A DNA stretch of 64,000 bases. Source: Sutcliffiella horikoshii (GTDB taxonomy: Bacteria > Bacillota > Bacilli > Bacillales > Bacillaceae_I). The position numbers and the translations under genes are program-made. Shown here piece after piece: positions 1 through 12,003 of the stretch (position 1 is the first letter of the stretch; each line of letters opens with the position of its first letter). The notes under the pieces were generated by a model. The model was not told the origin of the DNA and did no database searches. It saw only the letters and a program-made list of their open reading frames with translations. The stretch lies in contig NZ_RXZI01000003.1 of assembly GCF_021991925.1 (NCBI RefSeq), positions 479,088-543,087 on the forward strand. Reading direction: 5' to 3'.

Positions 1-102
1 GTTTTGCGCACCTCTAAGGAGAATGGTAAAGTAAGTGTAGATATACATTACCAAGTCATTGAAAATATTGTCAAAATCGAACCAATTATTCAAGGAGACT
101 AA
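1..102 (+). CDS. yqfD: YqfD sporulation protein, C-terminal end (partial)
   Basis: Open in frame 1 from the first base to the TAA at 100-102, giving 33 residues that end in IIQGD. The assignment rests on position directly upstream of phoH, as in B. subtilis, where yqfD (stage IV sporulation protein family) precedes phoH. The piece itself is too short to identify. The AAGGAG that overlaps its last codons is the ribosome binding site for phoH. Confidence 0.6.
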   Translation, partial: VLRTSKENGKVSVDIHYQVIENIVKIEPIIQGD

Positions 103-105
103 TGA

Positions 106-1071
106 ATGTCAGAAGAACTAGTGATGATGAATCAACAATTAAATAATCCAAACGAAGCAATAGCCCTATTTGGAAACCAGGATGTACATCTGAAGAGAAT
201 GGAAGAAGAGTTGAATGTGTCCATTGTGACACGCGGGGAAACAGTGAATGTTTCAGGAGATGTGCAGCAGGTGGAGATAGTGGACATCGTCATTCAACAT
301 TTACTACAGGTTATCCGTAAGGGTGTTTCCATCAGTGAGCGAGATGTGATTTATGCTATACAGCTCGCCAAAGAGGACAAGATCGACTCCTTCCTGGAGC
401 TTTATGATGAAGAATTGACCAAGAATGTAAAAGGTAAATCCATTCGCGTGAAAACATTGGGACAAAGACAGTACGTTTCAGCCATCCGTAAAAAAGATCT
501 AGTTTTCGGCATCGGTCCAGCGGGAACAGGGAAAACCTATCTGGCTGTCGTGATGGCAGTCACCGCATTGAAAAATGGACAAGTGAAGCGTATCATCCTA
601 ACCCGCCCGGCGGTGGAAGCAGGAGAAAGTCTTGGATTTCTCCCAGGAGACTTAAAAGAGAAAGTGGATCCGTATCTCCGCCCGCTGTATGATGCATTGC
701 ATGATGTGTTTGGGTCGGAGCACACCCAAAGATTGATTGAAAGAGGGACCATCGAAATTGCACCTTTGGCATATATGAGGGGCAGGACATTAGACGATGC
801 TTTTGTCATCTTGGATGAAGCGCAGAATACTACTGCAGCCCAAATGAAAATGTTCCTGACAAGACTTGGATTCGGATCAAAAATGGTGATAACGGGAGAT
901 ATTTCTCAAGTCGATCTTCCTAAAGGGATGAAATCAGGACTTGCGGTTGTACGTGATATATTAAAGAATACGTCAGGCATTCAATTTATTGAATTGGAAC
1001 AATCCGATGTAGTCCGTCATCCATTAGTGGCTCGAATTATCGAAGCATATGATAAGTTGGAATCAAAATAA
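106..1071 (+). CDS. phoH: PhoH family P-loop protein
   Basis: This 321-residue protein has a Walker A motif GPAGTGKT near residue 137 and a Walker B-like VILDEAQN near residue 235, which is the PhoH ATPase core. The N-terminal 100 residues form the KH-like region typical of Bacillus PhoH. PhoH proteins are cytoplasmic nucleotide-binding proteins linked to RNA metabolism, and the pairing with ybeY downstream is widespread. The ATG has AAGGAGAC seven bases upstream. The start sits just after the yqfD stop, so the two are probably co-transcribed. A hairpin follows the stop. Confidence 0.93.
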   Translation: MSEELVMMNQQLNNPNEAIALFGNQDVHLKRMEEELNVSIVTRGETVNVSGDVQQVEIVDIVIQHLLQVIRKGVSISERDVIYAIQLAKEDKIDSFLELYDEELTKNVKGKSIRVKTLGQRQYVSAIRKKDLVFGIGPAGTGKTYLAVVMAVTALKNGQVKRIILTRPAVEAGESLGFLPGDLKEKVDPYLRPLYDALHDVFGSEHTQRLIERGTIEIAPLAYMRGRTLDDAFVILDEAQNTTAAQMKMFLTRLGFGSKMVITGDISQVDLPKGMKSGLAVVRDILKNTSGIQFIELEQSDVVRHPLVARIIEAYDKLESK

Positions 1072-1095
1072 AGCCCCTTAACTGGGGCTCTTTCA
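1072..1095 (+). terminator. Weak hairpin terminator between phoH and pgpH
   Basis: AGCCCC and GGGGCT form a six-base-pair stem around a six-base loop directly after the phoH stop. The following tract (CTTTCACTTTTC) is a poor T-run, so it may only attenuate read-through into pgpH. Confidence 0.5.
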
Positions 1096-1156
1096 CTTTT
1101 CACTTGAAGTGGATAAATTATTTCTGGCACGTCGTTTATGGAAGGGGATAAAAAAA

Positions 1157-3367
1157 GTGAAAAAGAAATCGAAACAACGGAAAATTTCTTTTCAACACTT
1201 AAAGACCTTTAAGTTTTATCATGTAATCATTTACGTCCTATTGGGACTTATCATGTTCGGGATCATGTTCAGTAATGTAAAACCAGAGAAGATAAATGTA
1301 CAGCTGTTTTCCAATGCCGAGAAGACGATTGTGGCACCTCATAGCTTCGAAGACAGGGAAGCGACAGAGAACCTGAGGAAAGAAGCGGAAGATAAAGTTC
1401 CGGACCAGTATAATCGAGACAAGGATCAAGCTTACCAGCAAGTTGCTAGGGTAGAAAACTTTTTCGACGTATTAATTGATACGAAGAAACAGGTGGCAGA
1501 ACTCGAAAAACCGCCGGAAGCAACACCTCCATCTGAAGAAGAGGGGGAGGATTCTGCCACCCCTGAAGAGCAAGAAGCTGTACAACTGACGGATACCGAA
1601 AAATTGAAACTATTGAATGAATCCCTTGCCGGTCAAGTGCCGGAACAATGGAACGATGAACTCGATAATGAAGATCTACTATTTTTACTGGCTTCCAAAG
1701 AAACCGATTTAATCAGGTACAAGAATGCCTCTGTGACAGCAATTAATAATGCCATGTCAAGGGATATACGTACACCTGAGAACCTAACGGAAGCGAGAAA
1801 TATTGCCAGAACAGAACTATCCCTATCAGGTAATGTCCCAAGTGTCATCATTAACCTTTCCAGCCTTTCTGTCGTGCCGAATGTCATCTATGATTCTGCC
1901 CAAACGCAAGAAAAGCGGCAACAGGCAATCGACTCCGTTGAGCCTGTGAGAATTTCGCAAGGGGATACATTAGTGAAGGCCGGTCAATTCATTGACCGCG
2001 ATATTTATCGACTCCTTACAGTTGCTGGATTTGTTGATCAATCCAACAGTATCACCCCTTTTGTAGGCTTATTGATCATCATTGGATTAATGATTTGTGC
2101 ACTAGTTTATCTGTTTAAGAACATCGATACGACCATTCATAGTAAAAATACGTACTTAACGATGTACTTATTGATATTTTCCATTACGCTGATCTTGTTA
2201 AAGATCTTCAGTTTCTTTCAAACATTGAATACGACCGAAATCGGTTATATTGCCCCAGTTGCGATGGGAGCAATGCTGATTAAAATGCTGATAAATGATC
2301 GCATCGCCATACTTTCGAGTATCATTTTCGGAATATGTGGCAGCTTTATTTTTAATATGGTTCCAGGTGCGATGAACTATACGGTTGGGTCCTATCTTAT
2401 CATTTCTGCTGTGGCATCTGTTCTATTTTTGAATCAGCATAATAGGAGACTCACCATCTTACAGACAGGTTTGTTTGTGTCTTTCATAAACGTAGTAACC
2501 GTCATTGCCATGGTCCTACTTACAAACAGGGATTTGTCTGGAATGACGGAATTGTTGGAGCTTGGAGTCAATGGAACCATGGCCATTGGTTCAGGGGTGG
2601 TTTCCGCAGTTCTCACAATCGGAATATTACCATTCTTCGAGGTTGGATTCGGAATGCTTTCCACGATGAAATTGTTGGAGCTTTCCAACCCAAACCATCC
2701 TCTATTAAGAAAAATCCTGATGGAAACACCAGGTACGTACCATCACAGTGTCATGGTGGCGAATCTTTCAGAATCGGCATGTGAAGCCGTGGGTGCAAAT
2801 GGATTGCTTGCACGGGTAGCTTCCTATTACCATGATATAGGCAAAACAAAAAGGCCGCATTATTTCATTGAAAATCAGATGGGAAGATCCAACCCACATG
2901 ATAAGCTCCCTCCTCAAACTAGCAGGAATATCATAGTCGCCCACGCGACAGATGGGGCACAGATCCTCCGTGAACATAATATGCCAAAAGAAATTGTGGA
3001 CATTGCAGCCCAACATCATGGGACAACACTATTAAAGTACTTTTATTTTAAGGCAAAAGAACAGAATGAAGATACGCCGGAAGACGAGTACCGTTATCCT
3101 GGCCCGAAAGCTTCCTCGAAGGAGGCGGCAATCGTGGGAACAGCAGATAGCATCGAAGCGGCGGTGAGATCCTTGAATAATCCAACCCCCGATAAAATTG
3201 AGAGTATTGTAAAAGCTATCATTAAAGATCGGCTTCAGGATGGCCAATATAGTGACTGCGCTTTGACATTCAAAGAGCTCGAGGAAATCGGCCGTTCCTT
3301 CTGTGAAACGTTACAAGGAATCTTTCATTCAAGAATCGAGTATCCGAAAGGAGAGGAAGAATCATGA
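1157..3367 (+). CDS. pgpH: Membrane HD-domain cyclic-di-AMP phosphodiesterase PgpH
   Basis: A long extracytoplasmic N-terminal domain follows the first membrane helix. About seven further hydrophobic segments come next ([13 protein letters not shown]; later [12 protein letters not shown] to [10 protein letters not shown]). A C-terminal HD domain carries HHSVMV, then [11 protein letters not shown] and the downstream AQHHGTT. This is the 7TMR-HD architecture of YqfF/PgpH, which hydrolyses c-di-AMP. The frame is open from a GTG at 1109, but that codon has no Shine-Dalgarno sequence. The GTG at 1157 has AAGGGG nine bases upstream and gives 736 residues, so it is preferred. The stop overlaps the ybeY start by four bases, indicating translational coupling. 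Confidence 0.92.
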   Translation: MKKKSKQRKISFQHLKTFKFYHVIIYVLLGLIMFGIMFSNVKPEKINVQLFSNAEKTIVAPHSFEDREATENLRKEAEDKVPDQYNRDKDQAYQQVARVENFFDVLIDTKKQVAELEKPPEATPPSEEEGEDSATPEEQEAVQLTDTEKLKLLNESLAGQVPEQWNDELDNEDLLFLLASKETDLIRYKNASVTAINNAMSRDIRTPENLTEARNIARTELSLSGNVPSVIINLSSLSVVPNVIYDSAQTQEKRQQAIDSVEPVRISQGDTLVKAGQFIDRDIYRLLTVAGFVDQSNSITPFVGLLIIIGLMICALVYLFKNIDTTIHSKNTYLTMYLLIFSITLILLKIFSFFQTLNTTEIGYIAPVAMGAMLIKMLINDRIAILSSIIFGICGSFIFNMVPGAMNYTVGSYLIISAVASVLFLNQHNRRLTILQTGLFVSFINVVTVIAMVLLTNRDLSGMTELLELGVNGTMAIGSGVVSAVLTIGILPFFEVGFGMLSTMKLLELSNPNHPLLRKILMETPGTYHHSVMVANLSESACEAVGANGLLARVASYYHDIGKTKRPHYFIENQMGRSNPHDKLPPQTSRNIIVAHATDGAQILREHNMPKEIVDIAAQHHGTTLLKYFYFKAKEQNEDTPEDEYRYPGPKASSKEAAIVGTADSIEAAVRSLNNPTPDKIESIVKAIIKDRLQDGQYSDCALTFKELEEIGRSFCETLQGIFHSRIEYPKGEEES

Positions 3368-3834
3368 TGGAAATCGATATGATGGACGAAACGTCAAGGC
3401 TGACGGAGGAGCAATGGGAAGATATCAAGGACTTGTTGATCTTTGCTGCTGATATAGAGTCCATCCAAACAGGTGAACTATCGGTAACCTTTGTGGATAA
3501 TGAGAAAATCCAGGAAATCAACCGTGAATATCGAGACAAGGATCGACCTACAGATGTCATTTCTTTCGCGATGGAAGAAATGGGTGAGGGGGAAATGGAA
3601 ATTCATTATGATGATGAAGCACCAAGAATGCTTGGAGATATCATCATTTCCATTCAAAAAGCGGAAGAACAAGCAAAAGAATACGGACATTCCGTTAAGC
3701 GGGAACTTGGGTTTCTAGCCCTTCATGGACTATTGCATCTATTAGGATATGATCATGAAAATGAAGCGGATGAAAAAGTGATGTTTGATAAACAAAAGGA
3801 AATTTTGGATGCATATGGACTCACGCGATCGTAA
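3364..3834 (+). CDS. ybeY: Endoribonuclease YbeY (16S rRNA maturation)
   Basis: This 156-residue UPF0054 family protein carries the metal-binding signature [11 protein letters not shown] near residue 120, with three conserved histidines. It also has the family blocks [16 protein letters not shown] and MLGDIIIS. It is very close to B. subtilis YbeY, a single-strand endoribonuclease acting in 16S rRNA 3' end processing and ribosome quality control. The ATG overlaps the pgpH stop (ATGA) and follows AAAGGAGAGG. Placement in the phoH-pgpH-ybeY-dgkA-cdd-era cluster supports the call. Confidence 0.96.
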   Translation: MMEIDMMDETSRLTEEQWEDIKDLLIFAADIESIQTGELSVTFVDNEKIQEINREYRDKDRPTDVISFAMEEMGEGEMEIHYDDEAPRMLGDIIISIQKAEEQAKEYGHSVKRELGFLALHGLLHLLGYDHENEADEKVMFDKQKEILDAYGLTRS

Positions 3835-4204
3835 CAATAAGGGATACCGGGGGTCCTTCACTCGAAGTTTTTTCTTTGCTTTTGAAGGATTGCTTTTTGT
3901 ACTTCGAACAGAAAGAAACATAAAATTCCATCTAGTCATAGCCTTAATGATGATTGGATTATCCTTATATTTTGATATTACCAAAGTGGAATGGATGATT
4001 CTTTTCCTAGTTATCGGCGGGATGTTTGTCATCGAAATCATCAATACAGCCATCGAAAATGTGGTGGATCTTGTGACAGAAGAATTCCATCCCCTTGCAA
4101 AAACAGCGAAAGATGTGGCTGCTTCTGCAGCCTTAGTTTTTGCTTGTATCTCTGTTATAATTGGTGTAATCTTATTTGGCCCTTATATAATGGGCTACCT
4201 TTAA
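3809..4204 (+). CDS. dgkA: Undecaprenol / diacylglycerol kinase family protein
   Basis: Small integral membrane kinase with three predicted helices. Family motifs include [15 protein letters not shown] and [13 protein letters not shown] (catalytic Glu and Asn-containing helix), then [12 protein letters not shown]. In Bacillus this family phosphorylates undecaprenol, recycling the lipid carrier for wall synthesis. The frame opens at 3785. The ATG at 3809 has AAAGGA eight bases upstream and gives 131 residues, close to the usual size. A second ATG lies at 3815. The start lies inside the end of ybeY, so the genes are tightly coupled. Confidence 0.92.
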   Translation: MHMDSRDRNNKGYRGSFTRSFFFAFEGLLFVLRTERNIKFHLVIALMMIGLSLYFDITKVEWMILFLVIGGMFVIEIINTAIENVVDLVTEEFHPLAKTAKDVAASAALVFACISVIIGVILFGPYIMGYL

Positions 4205-4254
4205 ATAAATTGAAAATTTAAAATTTTTCATATTTTTATTTAATTTAAGGGTGA

Positions 4255-4284
4255 TTTACGATGCCAATTGAGGTAAAATATAAG
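4255..4284 (+). promoter_or_regulatory. Possible SigA promoter for cdd-era
   Basis: TTTACG at 4255 and TATAAG at 4279 are separated by 18 bases, 43 bases before the cdd start, in the only sizeable gap of the operon. The -35 match is modest. Confidence 0.3.
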
Positions 4285-4287
4285 TAA

Positions 4288-5635
<1,348 letters not shown>

Positions 5636-5782
5636 TCGGGAAGACGAGCGGAACGCAGTCAAATCATAACAGGAAATTTACAATATTTATCTAACATGTT
5701 TTGACCCTTCTAAGGTCATCATAGTCATATAGGAATTGGAACAAGCATGCTGGTCTTTACTACAGAAAGGGTGGGGTTTACA

Positions 5783-5923
5783 ATGTTGGATTTTACCTGG
5801 AAGGTGTTTAAGGAAACAGGTAATATTGATACCTATCTACTTTTTAAAGAGCTTGAGAAAGAAAATGGCGATTTACCCGAACAGACAGAAGAGCTAGCGA
5901 ATCGTGACTTACCAATTTCATAA
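5783..5923 (+). CDS. yqzL: YqzL family small protein
   Basis: This 46-residue ORF starts MLDFTWKVFKETG and ends RDLPIS. It matches the conserved small protein YqzL that lies between era and recO in Bacillus. GAAAGGGTGG precedes the ATG, and the gene is followed by a strong terminator. The function is unknown. The sequence contains an acidic stretch and no membrane segment. Confidence 0.88.
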   Translation: MLDFTWKVFKETGNIDTYLLFKELEKENGDLPEQTEELANRDLPIS

Positions 5924-5943
5924 TGACAGATGATCAAATAATG

Positions 5944-5987
5944 AAGGCAATTTGCACACTTGGATGTTGTGGATTGCCTTTTTATTT
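5944..5987 (+). terminator. Rho-independent terminator after yqzL
   Basis: AAGGCAAT and ATTGCCTT pair, extended by TTGCACA with TGTTGTGG, and are followed by TTTTTATTTT. This ends the era-yqzL transcript just upstream of recO. Confidence 0.75.
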
Positions 5988-6038
5988 TGGAAACTTTACA
6001 ATAAATTCAAAGCCTGAAAAAAATGGACGGTGTACGAT

Positions 6039-6815
6039 TTGCTACATAAATGCGAAGGTATTGTCATTCGAACGAATGCCTATGGAGAAAATAATAAAAT
6101 TGTAACCATCTATTCCAAAGAGCTCGGAAAAGTTGGCGTGATGGCCAGAGGGGCGAACAAACCGAGCAGCCGTTTTACCGCTGTTTCCCAGCTATTTTCC
6201 CATGGGACCTTTGTCTTTCAAAGGGGGACGGGCCTTGGCAGTCTCCAGCAAGGCGAAATCATGGATTCCATGAGATCTATAAGAGAAGATATTTTTCTTA
6301 CCGCCTACGCTTCGTTTATTGTGGAATTGATGGACAAAACAACCGATGAAGGAAAAAGAAATCCAGCTCTTTATGACCTGCTTTATCAAGTTCTGCATTA
6401 TATCGATGAAGGTTTTGATGCCGAGATATTGACATTCATCTTTGAAATGAAGATGTGCGATGTGATCGGTATCACACCGGAATTGAATCGGTGTGCCTCT
6501 TGCGGAGCAACGGAAGGGACATTTGCCTTTTCCATAAAAGAGGGTGGTTTTCTTTGTAACAGATGCTTCCATAAGGATCCATATCTTATCAAAGTATCCC
6601 CTGCAGCTTTGAGGCTTTTACGAACGTTTTATTATTATGACCTGAATCGTATCGGCAATCTTTCTTTAAAAGAAGAGACAAGAAAAGAACTGCGATTCAT
6701 CATAGATGAATATTACGAAGCCTATTCAGGTATAATGTTAAAATCAAAGCGCTTTCTGAAACAAATAGGCTCCTTGAAAGCAAGTCTGCCTGAAAAAAAA
6801 GAAAAACCTGATTGA
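6039..6815 (+). CDS. recO: DNA repair protein RecO
   Basis: About 258 residues. The N-terminal OB fold begins [12 protein letters not shown] and continues [17 protein letters not shown] helical domain follows, with a zinc-binding CASC ... CNRC pair near residues 150-175. RecO loads RecA together with RecR and anneals SSB-coated DNA. The frame is open upstream to a GTG at 6030. The TTG at 6039 aligns with the start of B. subtilis RecO (MLTKCEGIV) and has GGACGG eight bases upstream, so it is chosen. The stop codon overlaps the -35 box of the glyQ T-box promoter. Confidence 0.9.
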   Translation: MLHKCEGIVIRTNAYGENNKIVTIYSKELGKVGVMARGANKPSSRFTAVSQLFSHGTFVFQRGTGLGSLQQGEIMDSMRSIREDIFLTAYASFIVELMDKTTDEGKRNPALYDLLYQVLHYIDEGFDAEILTFIFEMKMCDVIGITPELNRCASCGATEGTFAFSIKEGGFLCNRCFHKDPYLIKVSPAALRLLRTFYYYDLNRIGNLSLKEETRKELRFIIDEYYEAYSGIMLKSKRFLKQIGSLKASLPEKKEKPD

Positions 6816-6840
6816 CTTTGCAAAAGAAATCATATATTAT
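6812..6840 (+). promoter_or_regulatory. SigA promoter of the glyQS T-box leader
   Basis: TTGACT at 6812 and TATTAT at 6835 have an ideal 17-base spacer. The -35 box includes the recO stop codon. The predicted start site is near 6847, where the T-box leader begins. Confidence 0.75.
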
Positions 6841-6844
6841 CCAA

Positions 6845-7080
6845 TTACATTCATAAAGATTGCGTTGAAGGAAAGTAGTACTTATCAAACTCGATTAAAG
6901 CGAACCTAGGACGGTGTGAGCTAGGGAATCAAGCGGTAAGGAAGGCGTTCTGGAGCGATACGGATAAAGTGGTAAAAAGGCTTTCCCTTTTTACAAATAG
7001 GGTGGAACCGCGGGAGGACCTCTCGTCCCTATGCTGACAAAACAGTTGGCATAGAGACAAGAGGTTCTTCCTTTTTGTAC
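6845..7080 (+). ncRNA. Glycine T-box riboswitch (glyQS leader)
   Basis: The universal T-box sequence AGGGTGGAACCGCG lies at 6999-7012. Stem I features are present: GAAAGTAGTA near 6870, an apical GGTGTGAGC near 6914, and a candidate GGC glycine specifier at 6945-6947. The terminator pairs GGACCTCT and CTATGC with GCATAG and AGAGGTTCTTCC, and ends in TTTTT near 7073. The antiterminator alternative uses the T-box bases. Uncharged tRNA-Gly binding should allow read-through into glyQS, which fits the downstream genes. Confidence 0.93.
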
Positions 7081-7136
7081 TCAAGCCAACAAATGGAGTT
7101 ATGATAAGTTATTTTACGACTTGAAGGTGGATTCCC

Positions 7137-7264
7137 CCAGTTAATTGGAGTGCAAGGTGTGAGACTCCTGCGGGAGGAAGAGGTAGGTTGAGACCCCGCA
7201 ACGAAGTGAGGAGGCTCAAGCACCTCCCCGCGGAAAGCGAACACCTGGAACGGAAATTAACTGG
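7137..7264 (+). repeat. Palindromic intergenic repeat, copy 1 (glyQ leader)
   Basis: The copy has inverted ends CCAGTTAATT and AATTAACTGG. Between them lie the module's conserved blocks GACTCCTGCGGGAG, GAGACCCCGC, GAGGAGGCTCA and CCCCGCGGAAAGCGA. It sits after the T-box terminator and before the glyQ ribosome binding site, so it would be transcribed as part of the leader. Seven other copies occur in this window. Confidence 0.85.
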
Positions 7265-7307
7265 AGTTTTCACCGGTAACAAAATAAAACAAAAGGAAGG
7301 TGTCACA

Positions 7308-8195
7308 ATGAACATACAAAACATGATCCTGACCCTGCAAAACCACTGGTCAGAACAAGGCTGTATCCTCATGCAAGCCTACGACGTAGAAAAGGGTGCC
7401 GGAACCATGAGCCCCTATACATTCCTAAGAAGCATCGGCCCCGAGCCATGGAATGTAGCATACGTGGAACCATCCAGAAGACCTGTCGACGGCCGTTATG
7501 GAGAAAACCCGAACCGTCTATACCAACATCATCAGTTCCAAGTCATCATGAAGCCTTCACCTGATAACATTCAGGAGCTTTATCTTGAATCGTTGAAAAA
7601 ACTTGGAATCGATCCGCTCAAGCATGATATCCGTTTTGTAGAAGACAACTGGGAAGCCCCGACCCTTGGAGCGGCGGGACTTGGCTGGGAGGTATGGTTA
7701 GATGGAATGGAAATCACCCAATTCACCTACTTCCAACAGGTTGGCGGAATCGAATGTAAACCGGTATCTGTAGAAATCACTTACGGAATTGAGCGCCTTG
7801 CTTCCTATATTCAGGACAAAGAAAATGTATTTGACCTGGAATGGACAGAAGGGTTCACGGTTCGCGATATTTTCCTGCAACCAGAATATGAACATTCTAA
7901 ATATACTTTTGAAACCTCCGACCCTGACATGCTCTTCTCCTTATTTGACATTTATGAGAAAGAAGCACACCGTCAGATGGACCATGGCCTTGTGCATCCT
8001 GCATATGATTATGTGCTTAAGTGCTCTCACACCTTTAACCAACTAGATGCACGAGGTGCCATTTCTGTTACAGAAAGAACGGGCTATATCGGGCGTGTCA
8101 GAAACCTGGCTCGGAAAGTGGCAAGGACCTTCTATGAGGAAAGAGAGAAACTCGGTTTCCCAATTTTGAAAAAGGAGGAGAGCGACCATGAATAA
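7308..8195 (+). CDS. glyQ: Glycyl-tRNA synthetase alpha subunit
   Basis: This 295-residue catalytic alpha chain of the bacterial (alpha-beta)2 glycyl-tRNA synthetase shows [30 protein letters not shown] and [19 protein letters not shown]. It activates glycine and charges tRNA-Gly together with GlyS. The frame is open from 7188 inside the repeat element. The ATG at 7308 has AAAAGGAAGG nearby and gives the usual length. It is controlled by the upstream T-box and overlaps glyS by eight bases. Confidence 0.97.
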   Translation: MNIQNMILTLQNHWSEQGCILMQAYDVEKGAGTMSPYTFLRSIGPEPWNVAYVEPSRRPVDGRYGENPNRLYQHHQFQVIMKPSPDNIQELYLESLKKLGIDPLKHDIRFVEDNWEAPTLGAAGLGWEVWLDGMEITQFTYFQQVGGIECKPVSVEITYGIERLASYIQDKENVFDLEWTEGFTVRDIFLQPEYEHSKYTFETSDPDMLFSLFDIYEKEAHRQMDHGLVHPAYDYVLKCSHTFNQLDARGAISVTERTGYIGRVRNLARKVARTFYEEREKLGFPILKKEESDHE

Positions 8196-10269
8196 AAGAG
8201 ACTTTTTATTTGAAATTGGATTAGAAGAGATGCCGGCACGATTTGTGACAGATTCCATGAATCAACTTCAGGAAAAAGTGAAAACCTGGCTGGACGCGAA
8301 TCAACTTGGCTATGAAAACATTCATGCGTATTCTACTCCAAGGAGACTTGCGGTGGTAGTGGAAGGGCTAGTCGAAAAACAAGAAGATGTTACGTTAGAA
8401 GCGAAGGGTCCTGCCAAAAAGGTCGCTCTGAGCTCAGACGGAGAATGGTCAAAAGCAGCCCAAGGCTTTACAAGAGGGCAAGGACTGACAGTGGAAGATA
8501 TATATTTCAAAGAGATTAACGGCGTTGAATATGTACATGTTCAAAAGCATGTGAAAGGAAAAGAAACGAAAGAGATTCTTAGCTCTATTGCTTCTGTTGC
8601 AACAAGCCTGCACTTTCCTAAAAATATGCGCTGGGCCGATGAGGACTTAAGGTATGTGCGTCCAATTAAATGGTTGATTGCCTTGTTTGGGGAGGATATC
8701 ATCCCAGTTGAGATTGCAAAAGTGAAGTCAGACCGTGTTTCTTCTGGGCATCGTTTCCTTGGAGGCCAGGTTGAACTGAAGGATGCAGGAAGTTATGTGG
8801 AAGAGATGCTTTCCAACTATGTAATAGTCGATGCATCCGAAAGAAAAGGAGCTATCAGGAAACAGCTTTCTATCATTGGAGAAGAAAATGGCTGGGACAT
8901 ACCGGTGGATCAAGATCTTCTTGAAGAAGTAAATAATCTAGTAGAATATCCTACTGCTTTATTTGGTACGTTTGAATCGGAGTATCTGACTTTGCCTGAA
9001 GAAGTATTGATCACATCCATGAAAGAGCATCAACGCTATTTCCCTGTAAAAAGCACGGAGGGAACCTTGCTTCCTTATTTCGTGACGGTTCGTAACGGAA
9101 ATCATGAGAACCTAGATATCGTGGCAAGAGGGAATGAAAAAGTATTGCGTGCAAGATTGTCGGACGCAGCATTCTTCTCCAAAGAAGATGAAAAGTTGGT
9201 TATAGAAGACGCTGTTAAAAAATTGGATAAAATCGTTTTCCATGAGGAAATTGGAACAACCGGTGAAAAAGTTAGGCGTGTACAAACCATTGCCTCCGAT
9301 TTGGCAGAACTCTTAAATATGGAAAATGAATCAAAGAACCATGTCCAGCGTGCGGCTTCCATCTATAAATTTGACCTAGTGTCCCATATGGTCTATGAAT
9401 TCCCGGAACTCCAAGGAATCATGGGAGAAAAATATGCATTGGCCAAAGGAGAAAGTCCAATAGTGGCAAAGGCAATCAATGAGCATTACATGCCACGATC
9501 TGCTGAAGATCAGACACCAGCTTCTGATGTTGGAGCAATCCTAAGCATCGCAGAAAAGATGGATACCATTGTCGGCTTCTTTGCAATCGGCGTTATCCCT
9601 ACTGGTTCTCAAGATCCTTATGCGTTAAGACGCCAGGCTGCAGGTATCTTACAGACCATCCTTAACAAGCAGTGGACCATATCGGTAGAGAAGTTCGTTC
9701 TATCAGTTGTCCAACGTTATGTGGAGAAAGGGATAGCGAAGAAGGATACAACAGCGATTCTTGATGAACTATTGGCATTCTTCAAATTGCGCCTTAAAAA
9801 TAACCTATCTGAGCGTGGTGTTCGGTACGATATCGTAGACGCAATTCTCGAGCTTCCATTGGAGAATATCTGCTCCACAGTGAAAAAAGCAGAAACGTTG
9901 GAAGCGAAGAAAGAGGAAACGAACTTTAAAGAAATAATGGAATCATTGAGTCGTGTTTGTAACATTGCTAAAAAAGCAACAGCTTCTGTTGAAGTACAGG
10001 AAGAACTGCTTAAGCAAGCGGAAGAGCAAGAGCTTTATAAACAATACAATGACCAAAAAGCACGTGTCCTAAAGGCGGCGGAAGCCCAAGACTTTGTATC
10101 TGCTTATGATGAACTTGCTTCCTTGAAGCCTGCCATTGATGCATTTTTTGATAACATCATGGTCATGACAGATGATGAAGCAATCAAAACAAACCGCTTA
10201 GCATTAATGGATAACCTTTCTAAAGTCATTTCCATTTTCGGAAATGTGAATGGGATCATCGTCAAGTAA
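8188..10269 (+). CDS. glyS: Glycyl-tRNA synthetase beta subunit
   Basis: This 693-residue beta chain starts [19 protein letters not shown]. It provides tRNA recognition and includes an HD-like central region and a C-terminal anticodon-binding domain (DALR-like, near [17 protein letters not shown]). The length is normal for the family. It is translationally coupled to glyQ: its ATG follows AAAAAGGAGGAG and lies within the glyQ end. A strong terminator follows. Confidence 0.96.
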   Translation: MNKRDFLFEIGLEEMPARFVTDSMNQLQEKVKTWLDANQLGYENIHAYSTPRRLAVVVEGLVEKQEDVTLEAKGPAKKVALSSDGEWSKAAQGFTRGQGLTVEDIYFKEINGVEYVHVQKHVKGKETKEILSSIASVATSLHFPKNMRWADEDLRYVRPIKWLIALFGEDIIPVEIAKVKSDRVSSGHRFLGGQVELKDAGSYVEEMLSNYVIVDASERKGAIRKQLSIIGEENGWDIPVDQDLLEEVNNLVEYPTALFGTFESEYLTLPEEVLITSMKEHQRYFPVKSTEGTLLPYFVTVRNGNHENLDIVARGNEKVLRARLSDAAFFSKEDEKLVIEDAVKKLDKIVFHEEIGTTGEKVRRVQTIASDLAELLNMENESKNHVQRAASIYKFDLVSHMVYEFPELQGIMGEKYALAKGESPIVAKAINEHYMPRSAEDQTPASDVGAILSIAEKMDTIVGFFAIGVIPTGSQDPYALRRQAAGILQTILNKQWTISVEKFVLSVVQRYVEKGIAKKDTTAILDELLAFFKLRLKNNLSERGVRYDIVDAILELPLENICSTVKKAETLEAKKEETNFKEIMESLSRVCNIAKKATASVEVQEELLKQAEEQELYKQYNDQKARVLKAAEAQDFVSAYDELASLKPAIDAFFDNIMVMTDDEAIKTNRLALMDNLSKVISIFGNVNGIIVK

Positions 10270-10316
10270 TTAGAAAAGACAAAGCCATATCCCTATGGTA
10301 AAATAGTTAAACATGC

Positions 10317-10368
10317 AAAAGAGGCTGACTAAAGGCATTACCTCACAATATTTAGTCAGCCTCTTTCC
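10317..10368 (+). terminator. Terminator after glyS
   Basis: AAAGAGGCTGACTAAA and TTTAGTCAGCCTCTTT form a perfect 16-base-pair stem with a loop of 17 to 18 bases, ending in CTCTTT. Confidence 0.8.
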
Positions 10369-10477
10369 AATTCTTCTGTTTATCAGTATAATTAGTATAT
10401 ATCAATTACATATACAGTATGTCACAAATAGAAAAGCGGAGTGCACCTTCATCTCCCCATAACCGAATAGGTGGTGA

Positions 10478-11113
10478 ACGACAATCGAACTGAATAAACG
10501 GCAAGAAACCATTTTACAAATTGTAAAAGATCAGGGACCGATTACAGGTGAAGCAATAGCGGATCAACTTAACCTGACAAGGGCAACTCTACGTCCGGAC
10601 CTTGCGATATTGACTATGGCGGGCTATCTTGATGCAAGGCCTCGGGTCGGTTATTTTTATACTGGCAAAACGGGCTCACAGCTTTTGTCTGATAAAATAA
10701 ACAAAATACAGGTCAACGACCACCAGTCCATACCAGTCGTTGTGCATGAAAGTGTCTCCGTCTATGATGCAATCTGTACGATGTTTTTAGAGGACGTAGG
10801 GACACTTTTTGTCGTGGACAACTTCTCTATCATTGTGGGAGTGCTTTCCCGTAAGGATCTGTTGCGAGCTAGCATCGGGAAGCAGGAACTTACTTCTATC
10901 CCGGTTAATATTATCATGACGAGAATGCCTAATGTCACGTATTGCTTTAAAGAAGATCTAATAATTGATGTAGCACAAAAACTGATAGAAAAACAAATAG
11001 ATGCTCTTCCGGTCGTCAAGAAAACGGATAAAGGCTACGAAGTAATCGGTAGAATCACCAAAACTAACATCACGAAAGTGCTGGTGGCACTTGCACACGA
11101 TGACATTATCTAG
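10478..11113 (+). CDS. ccpN: CcpN transcriptional repressor (HTH plus two CBS domains), no standard start codon
   Basis: From 10478 the frame reads [20 protein letters not shown], an intact winged-helix N-terminus matching B. subtilis CcpN, and then two CBS domains to the stop at 11113. CcpN represses gapB and pckA under glycolytic conditions. The preceding in-frame codon is TGA (10475), and no ATG, GTG or TTG occurs in frame until TTG 10610, which would remove the HTH domain. A good AGGTGGTGA lies at 10469-10477. Translation may therefore start at ACG 10478, ATC 10484 or CTG 10490, or the start was lost by a point change or one-base insertion. yqfL follows 14 bases downstream. Confidence 0.8.
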   Translation, partial: TTIELNKRQETILQIVKDQGPITGEAIADQLNLTRATLRPDLAILTMAGYLDARPRVGYFYTGKTGSQLLSDKINKIQVNDHQSIPVVVHESVSVYDAICTMFLEDVGTLFVVDNFSIIVGVLSRKDLLRASIGKQELTSIPVNIIMTRMPNVTYCFKEDLIIDVAQKLIEKQIDALPVVKKTDKGYEVIGRITKTNITKVLVALAHDDII

Positions 11114-11127
11114 ATTGGAGGAGAATC

Positions 11128-11937
11128 ATGGAAAAGCGTACCGTATATATTGTATCGGATTCTGTTGGGGAAACAGCAGAGTTGGCAGTCAAAGCGGCAA
11201 TAAGCCAATTTAATGGCGCAAGCTTTCACTTGAAAAGAATTCCCTATGTAGAGGATATCGCTACCTTGACGGAAGTGATTTCCATCGCTAAACTCAATCA
11301 GGCGTTGATTGCATTCACGCTTGTTGTACCAGAAATGAGAAAGCACCTCGTATCACTGGCCAAAAAAGAAGGAGTTCCTGTTTATGATATCATTGGGCCT
11401 TTGGTTGACTTGATGGAAGAGGAATATGGGGTTAAACCGAAATACCAACCTGGCCTTGTACGTCAGTTGGATGATGATTATTTCAAAAAAATAGAAGCAG
11501 TCGAATTTGCTGTAAAGTATGATGATGGAAGAGATCCAAGGGGGATCATCAAAGCAGATATCGTACTTGTAGGGGTATCAAGAACGTCCAAAACACCGCT
11601 ATCCCAATACCTTGCCCATAAGCGCCTTAAAGTGGCAAACGTTCCGATTGTGCCAGAAGTGGATCCGCCGGAGGAATTGTTTAAAGTGAATCCGGAAAAA
11701 TGCTTTGGCCTAAAAATCAGCCCGGAGAAATTGAATGATATCCGTAAAGAAAGATTGAAAGCGTTGGGACTTAATGATAAAGCAGCCTACGCCAACCTAG
11801 AAAGAATTAAAGAAGAATTGTCATTTTTCGAATCTGTTGTAAATAAAATAGGTTGTGAGGTTATCGACGTTACCAACAAAGCCGTAGAAGAGACCGCCAA
11901 CCTAATAGCCAACATATATAACAAACGATTGAAATAA
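11128..11937 (+). CDS. yqfL: Pyruvate, phosphate dikinase regulatory protein (kinase/phosphotransferase)
   Basis: This 269-residue DUF299 (PSRP/PpsR) family protein has a P-loop-like GVSRTSKTP near residue 152 and an N-terminal [12 protein letters not shown]. The family reversibly phosphorylates PPDK or PEP synthetase using ADP. In B. subtilis yqfL is co-transcribed with ccpN and modulates CcpN activity. ATG follows TTGGAGGAG at close spacing to ccpN. A terminator hairpin lies directly after the stop. Confidence 0.94.
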   Translation: MEKRTVYIVSDSVGETAELAVKAAISQFNGASFHLKRIPYVEDIATLTEVISIAKLNQALIAFTLVVPEMRKHLVSLAKKEGVPVYDIIGPLVDLMEEEYGVKPKYQPGLVRQLDDDYFKKIEAVEFAVKYDDGRDPRGIIKADIVLVGVSRTSKTPLSQYLAHKRLKVANVPIVPEVDPPEELFKVNPEKCFGLKISPEKLNDIRKERLKALGLNDKAAYANLERIKEELSFFESVVNKIGCEVIDVTNKAVEETANLIANIYNKRLK

Positions 11938-11938
11938 C

Positions 11939-11965
11939 GGAGCGCTTTTATAAGTGCTCTTTTTC
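11939..11965 (+). terminator. Terminator after yqfL
   Basis: GAGCGCTT and AAGTGCTC pair around a short loop, followed by TTTTTC. Confidence 0.75.
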
Positions 11966-12003
11966 ATGGACTAAATATCCATTGATTTATCAGTGCGAAA
12001 CAG

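Noticed and set aside
1109..1156. GTG 1109 as the pgpH start
   Set aside because: No Shine-Dalgarno sequence precedes it. GTG 1157 has AAGGGG at good spacing. It was kept only as an alternative.
5923..6105. 60-residue ORF between yqzL and recO
   Set aside because: It spans the yqzL terminator hairpin and the recO start, and has no ribosome binding site.
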